9,362 nt of DNA from JBHHYS01 sp046757645 (GTDB lineage Bacteria; Acidobacteriota; Terriglobia; Acidiferrales; 2-02-FULL-67-57): assembly GCA_046757645.1 (NCBI GenBank), contig JBHHYS010000095.1, forward strand, positions 1 to 9,362. The letters are read 5' to 3'. The position numbers and the translations under genes were made by a program. Of the stretch, positions 5,347 through 9,362 are shown in pieces (the first letter of the stretch is position 1; each line of letters starts with the position of its first letter). The notes beneath the pieces are model-generated. The model was given only the letters and a program-made list of their open reading frames with translations. It ran no database searches and was not told the DNA's origin.

Positions 5347-6558
5347 GTGAAGAGCAACGGGCACGAACCGATTGTGATTGCCATGAGCGGGGGCGTGGAC
5401 TCCTCCACCGCAGCCGCTCTGTTGGCTGAGCGCCAGTCCCGCCCAGGCGGGATCGTCGGCCTGACCATGCAGCTCTGGGATCAGCGGAGGCTCCAGAATC
5501 CAGCCCGTTCGACGAGCTCAGGGCAAGCGGCAGGGGCCGCTGGGCTGGACGGAAAGGGAGAGTTGCCCATCGTGCACGCCGGGCGGTGCTGCTCGCTCGA
5601 CGATGCCTACGATGCCCGCCGCGTGGCTGACTTCCTCGGCTTTCCCTTTTACCTGGTCAACTTCGAGCAACGCTTCGAGGCCAGCGTCGTCCGCCCCTTT
5701 ATTGAAAGCTATTTGGCGGGTGAGACCCCCATTCCCTGCACCCTCTGCAACAATTTCATCAAGTTCGACCAGCTCCTCACCACCACCCGCCAGATTGGTG
5801 CTGAGCGCCTCGCCACCGGGCACTACGCCCGCGTCCGCTACAACCCCGCCAGCGGCCGCTACGAGTTGCGCCGCGCCGTGGACGTTTCCAAGGACCAGTC
5901 CTATTTCCTCTTCGGCTTGACCCAGGAGCAGCTCGCCCGCACGGAGTTTCCCCTGGGCACAATGGCCAAGAGCGAAGTTCGCCAACTGGCGCGGGCGAAG
6001 AAGCTGCCGGTGGCGGAGAAGGCGGAGAGCCAGGAAATCTGCTTCGTCCCCAGCGGCAACTATATCGGCTTCATTGAGTCCTATCTGGAAGAGCAGGGAA
6101 GCGCCCTCCGGCAGGCACCGGGCGAGATTGTCAGCACGGAGGGGAAGGTTCTCGGGGAGCACAACGGCCTGCACCAGTTTACCCTCGGGCAGCGGCGCGG
6201 GCTGGGCATTGCCGCCGGCAAGCCGCTCTACGTCCTGGCCCTCGATCGGCCCCACAATCGTGTGATCGTGGGCGACGAGGCCGAACTCTACCGCCGCGAA
6301 GCCTGGGCGCGCGACCCCAACTGGCTATCCATCGATCCTCCCGCCGAGCCTCTTCGCTGCCGGGTCAAGGTGCGTCACAAGCATCCGCCTGCCCGGGCCA
6401 CCCTTTTCCCGGATGGGGGGGGCCGAGAGACAGGCGCAGTGCGAATTGTCTTCGATGAGCCGCAGCGCGCTCTTACCCCGGGCCAAGCGGCCGTCTTCTA
6501 TGCGGCGCCGGAGGCGCCCGACCCCGAGCTGCTCCTCGGCGGTGCCTGGCTGCGCTAG
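5347..6558 (+). CDS. mnmA: tRNA-specific 2-thiouridylase MnmA
   Basis: The 403-residue cytoplasmic enzyme adenylates the wobble uridine (U34) of Lys, Glu and Gln tRNAs and replaces its 2-oxygen with sulfur. The ATP-binding PP-loop is SGGVDSS (14-20). The catalytic pair is C134 in PCTLCNNFIKF and C232 in SQEICFVPSGNY, 98 residues apart against 97 in E. coli. ATGHYAR, KDQSYFL and FPLG follow, then the beta-barrel domain with LGQRRGLGI and a TPGQAAVFY end. The protein is about 40 residues longer than usual. Part of this is the segment around residues 51-69 (NPARSTSSGQAAGAAGLDG), which resembles an inserted repeat, and SRPGGI (31-36) lies on a perfect palindrome. Both are in frame and outside the motifs, so activity is probably kept. 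The start is the GTG at 5347; the adjacent TTG at 5344 is equally possible, with GAGGT (5333-5337) upstream. It follows its likely sulfur donor. Confidence 0.95.
   Translation: MKSNGHEPIVIAMSGGVDSSTAAALLAERQSRPGGIVGLTMQLWDQRRLQNPARSTSSGQAAGAAGLDGKGELPIVHAGRCCSLDDAYDARRVADFLGFPFYLVNFEQRFEASVVRPFIESYLAGETPIPCTLCNNFIKFDQLLTTTRQIGAERLATGHYARVRYNPASGRYELRRAVDVSKDQSYFLFGLTQEQLARTEFPLGTMAKSEVRQLARAKKLPVAEKAESQEICFVPSGNYIGFIESYLEEQGSALRQAPGEIVSTEGKVLGEHNGLHQFTLGQRRGLGIAAGKPLYVLALDRPHNRVIVGDEAELYRREAWARDPNWLSIDPPAEPLRCRVKVRHKHPPARATLFPDGGGRETGAVRIVFDEPQRALTPGQAAVFYAAPEAPDPELLLGGAWLR
5437..5452. repeat. Perfect 16-base palindrome inside mnmA
   Basis: TCCCGCC-CA-GGCGGGA has 7-base perfect arms and encodes SRPGGI exactly in frame (residues 31-36). 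It falls at a turn where other MnmA proteins have a shorter sequence between the PP-loop helix and the VGLTM strand, which suggests a small insertion. Confidence 0.5.
5503..5530. repeat. Dispersed-repeat-like insertion in mnmA (reads ARSTSSGQA)
   Basis: The core CCCGTTCGACGAGCTCAGGG (5504-5523) and its in-frame reading ARSTSSGQA match, from memory, a short repeat that recurs in many environmental bacterial genomes both between genes and inside coding regions. It lies in a variable loop between the LWDQRRL strand and the GRCCSLDD helix, where other MnmA proteins are shorter. The copy number in this genome cannot be seen from the window. Confidence 0.55.
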
Positions 6559-6675
6559 TGCCGTTCCAACATTATCCGCCTAGCTCCGTTCCTCCATCGC
6601 TGGGAGCGAAGGCTGCGCCGCCAGAAGCAGGGCGGGGGCGGGACGGGGCTCGGGGGAGCGGGAAGCAGCCTGTGG

Positions 6676-6705
6676 TTGACAACCTTTTGGGGAGAAACGT
6701 ACTCT
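6676..6705 (+). promoter_or_regulatory. Candidate promoter of the SYLF gene
   Basis: A perfect TTGACA (6676-6681) is followed after 18 bases by TACTCT (6700-6705), a weak -10 box. The expected start near 6712 would give a leader of about 50 bases before the GTG at 6762. This supports starting the gene there rather than at the GTG that overlaps the mnmA stop codon. Confidence 0.42.
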
Positions 6706-6746
6706 TATTACAGAAGGTAGAAACCATCTTTAGCCCGGGGGGCGAG

Positions 6747-6751
6747 AAGGA
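6747..6751 (+). promoter_or_regulatory. Shine-Dalgarno sequence supporting the start at 6762
   Basis: AAGGA lies ten bases before the GTG at 6762, inside the purine-rich run AGAAGGAAGAAA. Together with the signal peptide that begins there, it selects this start over the in-frame GTG at 6558. Confidence 0.5.
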
Positions 6752-6761
6752 AGAAACAACC

Positions 6762-7472
6762 GTGCGTCGTACGCTCACTGTGCTCGTAGTGGTTTCGTTT
6801 GTCGTTACCCTTGCTTACGCCAACAGCAAGGAAGAAAAGCGGCTGCAGAACTGTAGTCGTGTCTTGACGGAAATCCTCAACATCCCCGACGCCCTCCCCC
6901 ATGAGCTGCTCGACAAAGCTGAATGCGTGGGCGTCATTCCCTCGGTGAAGAAGTTTGCCATCGGCATTGGGGGTAGCTATGGCCGGGGCGCCTTCATCTG
7001 TCGCACCGGCAGGAGGTTCACCGGCCCGTGGAGCGCTCCGGCGATGTACCGCCTCGAAGGGGCCAACATCGGTTTCCAGTTGGGCGGTCAGGCCACGGAC
7101 TTTGTGCTGCTGGTGATGAACCCCAAGGGGGTGGACTCGCTGTTGCGCAGCAAGTTCAAGCTTGGCGCCGATGCTGCGGTCGCCGCCGGACCCAAGGGTC
7201 GCGCGGCGATGGCCGCCACCGACGCCTATATGCGTGCCGAAATCCTCACCTATTCGCGGTCGAGAGGTCTGTTCGCCGGGATTTCGTTGGAAGGCTCGAC
7301 GCTCCGCCAGGACAGCAAGGCCAACCGGAAGGTCTATGGCCGCAAGCTAGAGGCCCGAGCGATTCTCCGCCAGAGGGCTGTGGGGGTGCCGGGCAGCGCG
7401 CAGGCTCTGGTCGCCCTGCTCAACAAGCACTCTCCCAAGAATCTCTCCGAGCCTAAATCGCTCCAGGACTAG
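6762..7472 (+). CDS. Secreted SYLF-domain (YSC84-like) lipid-binding protein
   Basis: The 236-residue product has a clear signal peptide (VRRTLTVLVVVSFVVTLAYA, read with initiator Met), probably cut before NSKEE. A SYLF/YSC84 domain fills most of the rest. Visible hallmarks are a helical start with LTEILNIPDALPHELLDKAECV, then GVIPSVKKFAIGIGGSYGRG, GANIGFQLGGQATDFVLLVM, a GADAAVAAGPKGR turn, and the SYLF-type end YSRSRGLFAGISLEGSTL. The eukaryotic domain binds phosphoinositides and related lipids. Bacterial secreted members are common, notably in acidobacteria, but their role is poorly known; an envelope lipid-binding role is inference. The frame remains open back to a GTG at 6558 overlapping the mnmA stop, but that extension is Pro/Gly-rich, would bury the signal peptide and spans a promoter-like sequence, so it is rejected. 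Its own promoter suggests it is separate from mnmA. Confidence 0.9.
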   Translation: MRRTLTVLVVVSFVVTLAYANSKEEKRLQNCSRVLTEILNIPDALPHELLDKAECVGVIPSVKKFAIGIGGSYGRGAFICRTGRRFTGPWSAPAMYRLEGANIGFQLGGQATDFVLLVMNPKGVDSLLRSKFKLGADAAVAAGPKGRAAMAATDAYMRAEILTYSRSRGLFAGISLEGSTLRQDSKANRKVYGRKLEARAILRQRAVGVPGSAQALVALLNKHSPKNLSEPKSLQD

Positions 7473-7495
7473 TAGCGGGCAAAGCAAGCGGGGCT

Positions 7496-7508
7496 TCCGG
7501 CTACCGGA
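7496..7508 (+). terminator. Weak hairpin downstream of the SYLF gene
   Basis: TCCGG-CTA-CCGGA forms a 5-bp hairpin, and GCTTCC (7494-7499)/GGAAGC (7511-7516) offers an alternative outer pairing. There is no T-tract, so intrinsic termination is doubtful; it may only stabilise the message 3' end. Confidence 0.2.
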
Positions 7509-7535
7509 GGGGAAGCTGTGAGCAGTGCCCGGAGG

Positions 7536-7563
7536 GTGAGAGCCAGCATCGGCCTGGTACAAT
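7536..7563 (+). promoter_or_regulatory. Candidate extended -10 promoter of the barrel-protein gene
   Basis: TACAAT (7558-7563) is preceded by TGG (7555-7557), an extended -10 element. GTGAGA (7536-7541; 4 of 6) stands 16 bases upstream as a -35 box. The expected start near 7570 gives a leader of about 120 bases before the ATG at 7690. Confidence 0.42.
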
Positions 7564-7689
7564 GGCCGTTTCCCCGCCGCCCCGGTGCCCCAGATGATGC
7601 CACTTCACCCAGTTGGACGCCACCGCATCCAAGCGAGGGTCGCTTCCTTTGAGTTTCGGTGAATTTCATAGCGGAGCAAATCTAATCTA

Positions 7690-8289
7690 ATGGTGCTTCA
7701 GCGGGTGCTCCTCTTGGCCTTTTTGTTCTCGGCAGCAGCCGCTCCGGTTGCTGGCCAGAGTGTCCTTTTCGACGGTTTGGTTCATGAGGACGGCGAGGTG
7801 GCTGCGCTTCTCATTCCATCAGTAGTAACGGGCGATGACTACTCCGTCCTCGGTCGGCTGGAGTATGGGGTGGCTGATCGGGTCAACCTTTTCGGTTTGT
7901 TCGGTGGCCGGTTCAACGGCGGCGCCACCGCGCTGGCGGGTGTAGGCTGGGCGGCCAGTTTTTACCGGCAGACCGATGCGCTCCCGCTGAATATCGGCTT
8001 CTTCAACTCCTTCGTCTTTCCGCTGGAGAGGGGTGGCCCGGACGCCTTGATTACGATCGCTCCGGTTTTCAGCCACTCCTGGAAGCGCGACACCGGTGGC
8101 CGCGTGACTCCCTACGCGGGCCTCACCACCACGTTCAAGGTGGATCAACCCGGCCGGGGCGGCCGCACCGATGTCAACGGGCTGCTGGGGGTCAAGGTGA
8201 CTGAAATCGCCCCCGGGTGGGACTTCATCGCGGAAGTGCAACCCGGGGAAGAATCCCTCTTCGCTATCGGGTTCTTTTTCCGCTTCTGA
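7690..8289 (+). CDS. Small predicted outer-membrane beta-barrel protein, function unknown
   Basis: The 199-residue protein starts with a good signal peptide (MVLQRVLLLAFLFSAAAAP) probably cut near VAGQ. The mature part alternates polar and hydrophobic residues in short strands separated by Gly/Asp/Asn turns: YSVLGRLEYGVADRVNLFGLFGG, ALAGVGWAASFY, LPLNIGFFNSFVF, VTPYAGLTTTFKV, VNGLLGVKV, WDFIAEVQ. It ends in LFAIGFFFRF, the C-terminal aromatic residue typical of outer-membrane barrels. That suggests about eight to ten strands with no plug or enzyme domain. I do not recognise a named family. It has its own candidate promoter and converges on the transferase gene, so no neighbour explains its job. 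The ribosome-binding site is poor: GGAG (7673-7676) lies 13 bases before the ATG, separated by a TCTAATCTAAT direct repeat. Confidence 0.75.
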   Translation: MVLQRVLLLAFLFSAAAAPVAGQSVLFDGLVHEDGEVAALLIPSVVTGDDYSVLGRLEYGVADRVNLFGLFGGRFNGGATALAGVGWAASFYRQTDALPLNIGFFNSFVFPLERGGPDALITIAPVFSHSWKRDTGGRVTPYAGLTTTFKVDQPGRGGRTDVNGLLGVKVTEIAPGWDFIAEVQPGEESLFAIGFFFRF

Positions 8290-8347
8290 TGTACTACGAT
8301 TTGTGCACCGGCCCAAACAGAATCCATAACCTCGGCGGCGCCCGGAT

Positions 8348-9058
8348 TTATCTTGCCCCTTCGCGTTGTTGCCGAACGAACCAGGCGCGCAGAGGCGCGA
8401 GATGCGGCTGGCAACTCCGCCGGAGCGCTCGCCCCAAGCGTCGCAAGTCGGCGGCGGTGTCCACGTCGTAGCCCACCGGCAGCACTCGTACGCGGCAGCC
8501 GGCTTCCCGCAGCCGAGCCCGCGTCTGCCGGAAGGTGCGTCGCGTACCCCAATCAATGCCGCGAAACATCTCCGGCGCACCTCCGGGAGCCGCCCGGAGG
8601 CCGATCAGGTAGTAGCCACCATCGCGGGCCGGGCCAATGACCGCGTCGGCGCGGCGCAGGGCGGCGAAGGCGTCCCGCAAGCGCTGGGGCGTCAGCGTGG
8701 GGCTGTCGGAGCCGATGATGAGAACCTGTCGGTAGCCCTCCGCCAGGAGTTCGCGGAAAGCCCCCTGCAGCCGTGCACCCAGATCGTGCCCGCGCTGCGT
8801 CCGCAGCCGGAGCGTTCGAGGCAAGCGCCGTGTCTGCAGGGTGCGCCGAGCGGCGGCGTGGCGGCGCGGGGTCAAGTAGAGCCATTTGTCGACGGAAGGA
8901 GACAGAGCTGCCACCAGGTGGGCCGTACTTTCCACGCAGGCGATATGCAGCCCCAGCGCCTGCTCCGGGGTGAGCGGGGGCACGAGACGGGTTTTTACGC
9001 GTCCGGGTTGCGGCTGCCGGGCAAAAATGACCAGGGCGGCTGGGGCAAGCTTGCGCAT
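8348..9058 (-). CDS. TIGR04282/DUF2064 family glycosyltransferase-like protein
   Basis: The 236-residue protein has the GT-A nucleotidyltransferase-like fold signature of this family: VIFARQPQPGRVKTRL (residues 10-25, with the GRxKTRL nucleotide loop), a QRGHDLGARL motif (88-97), IGSDSPTL (115-122, the metal-binding DSP), GPARDGGYYLIGL (142-154), a FxGIDWGT stretch and a DVDTAADL end. Members are called rSAM/selenodomain-associated or arsenosugar-type transferases and resemble CofC and MobA. The true acceptor is unknown, and no radical SAM partner is visible here, so no pathway is assigned. The ATG at 9058 is chosen because the family begins a few residues before the first strand. A GTG at 9094 would add 12 residues translated across an intrinsic terminator hairpin. 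Neither start has a clear ribosome-binding site. The gene converges with the barrel-protein gene, 58 bases away. Confidence 0.87.
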   Translation of the reverse strand: MRKLAPAALVIFARQPQPGRVKTRLVPPLTPEQALGLHIACVESTAHLVAALSPSVDKWLYLTPRRHAAARRTLQTRRLPRTLRLRTQRGHDLGARLQGAFRELLAEGYRQVLIIGSDSPTLTPQRLRDAFAALRRADAVIGPARDGGYYLIGLRAAPGGAPEMFRGIDWGTRRTFRQTRARLREAGCRVRVLPVGYDVDTAADLRRLGRALRRSCQPHLAPLRAWFVRQQREGAR

Positions 9059-9062
9059 GGGT

Positions 9063-9089
9063 AAAAAAAGGCTGCCCGCCGGGCCAGCC
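9063..9089 (-). terminator. Rho-independent terminator for the right-edge gene
   Basis: On the minus strand, GGCTG-GCCC-ggc-GGG-CAGCC-type pairing (9089 to 9070) gives an 8-bp stem with one bulged base and a 3-base loop, followed directly by seven T's (9069 to 9063). It lies 29 bases past the TAG at 9118-9120 and ends four bases before the ATG at 9058. A second small hairpin, CCCCA/TGGGG (9094-9109), stands just upstream of it. Confidence 0.7.
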
Positions 9090-9117
9090 TTCACCCCAAT
9101 GAACTGGGGCCGCTGAA

Positions 9118-9362
9118 CTAGATAAACAGTTCCTCGTCCACCCGCCGGGGGACGCGCCGGGAACGGTTGCGGCGCGCGCTGAGGAAATCGATGACCGCCC
9201 TGACCCCCTGGAGGATCGCGGTCGCTTCTCGCACCGGCCCCACCACGTTCTCTCTCACGGTGCTGCCGGCCTTCTCCAGGGTTTCCAGGGTCTGCGTCAA
9301 CAACTCGTCCACCCGAACGATTTGCAGCCGAAGCCGGTCAGCGAACTCGTCGGTCAGCCGGT
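9118..9362 (-). CDS. C-terminal part of a small coiled-coil-like protein (runs off the right edge)
   Basis: The frame is open from the window edge to a TAG at 9118-9120. An internal GTG at 9312 is in frame, but the reading continues upstream of it (RLTDEFADRLRLQIVRVDEL), so this is a 5'-truncated gene of which about 81 codons are visible. The sequence is helical and amphipathic (DELLTQTLETLEKAGSTVRE, then PVREATAILQGVRAVIDFL), followed by an Arg-rich tail and an acidic DEELFI end. The heptad-like spacing suggests a coiled coil, as in YtxH- or DUF948-like envelope proteins, but I cannot assign a family. It is followed by a terminator, so it probably ends its own transcription unit. Confidence 0.6.
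   Translation of the reverse strand, partial: RLTDEFADRLRLQIVRVDELLTQTLETLEKAGSTVRENVVGPVREATAILQGVRAVIDFLSARRNRSRRVPRRVDEELFI

Noticed and set aside
5504..5528. Possible attachment site or CRISPR-like repeat inside mnmA
   Set aside because: Only a single copy in the window, with no spacers, integrase or flanking duplication; a dispersed short repeat fits better.
6558..6761. N-terminal extension of the SYLF protein from a GTG overlapping the mnmA stop codon
   Set aside because: Would bury a clear signal peptide behind 68 Pro/Gly-rich residues, and covers a TTGACA-containing promoter candidate.
8366..9064. 232-codon plus-strand frame opposite the TIGR04282-type transferase
   Set aside because: Antisense shadow. 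The minus-strand product shows the GRxKTRL, GSDSP and DGGYYLIGL motifs.

Overview
The window is GC-rich, with dense, mostly rightward genes and short intergenic gaps. The gene content and protein style point to a Gram-negative, diderm bacterium, most likely an acidobacterium. There is an AsmA-type envelope protein, a secreted SYLF (YSC84-like) lipid-binding protein, a small outer-membrane-barrel-like protein, and an MnmA whose WDQRRL and GRCCSLDD stretches look like acidobacterial versions of the enzyme. The lineage is inferred from protein style only; there is no rRNA or other marker gene here.

Layout. (1) 1-231, minus: the 5' end of a gene leaving the window, encoding a protein with one membrane segment and perhaps TonB-like. 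(2) 370-2058, plus: AsmA-family protein. (3) 2059-2440: a 382-base gap with a good sigma-70-type promoter and a strongly structured leader. (4) 2441-3841, plus: a two-domain enzyme, a sugar-phosphate-type nucleotidyltransferase fused to a CDP-alcohol phosphatidyltransferase. It has the architecture and motifs of inositol-1-phosphate cytidylyltransferase / di-myo-inositol-phosphate-phosphate synthase. (5) 3982-5178 and 5347-6558, plus: cysteine desulfurase followed by tRNA 2-thiouridylase mnmA, a sulfur donor/acceptor pair behind a near-consensus promoter. The gap between them holds a cluster of short palindromes. (6) 6762-7472, plus: SYLF-domain protein with signal peptide. (7) 7690-8289, plus: small predicted beta-barrel protein. 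(8) 8348-9058, minus: TIGR04282/DUF2064-type transferase, convergent with (7). (9) 9118 to the window end, minus: C-terminal part of a small coiled-coil-like protein, followed by an intrinsic terminator placed directly in front of the start of (8).

The clearest functional unit is the desulfurase-mnmA pair, in which the first enzyme supplies persulfide sulfur for 2-thiolation of tRNA wobble uridine. The fused nucleotidyltransferase/CDP-alcohol transferase is the most interesting enzyme, because this architecture is best known from di-myo-inositol-phosphate synthesis in hyperthermophiles. The most unusual DNA-level signals are two short palindromic or repeat-like insertions read in frame inside mnmA, the palindrome cluster just upstream of mnmA, and the structured leader before the fused enzyme. 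I see no CRISPR array, tRNA, rRNA, IS element, phage gene or defence system, and no convincing wholly new system.
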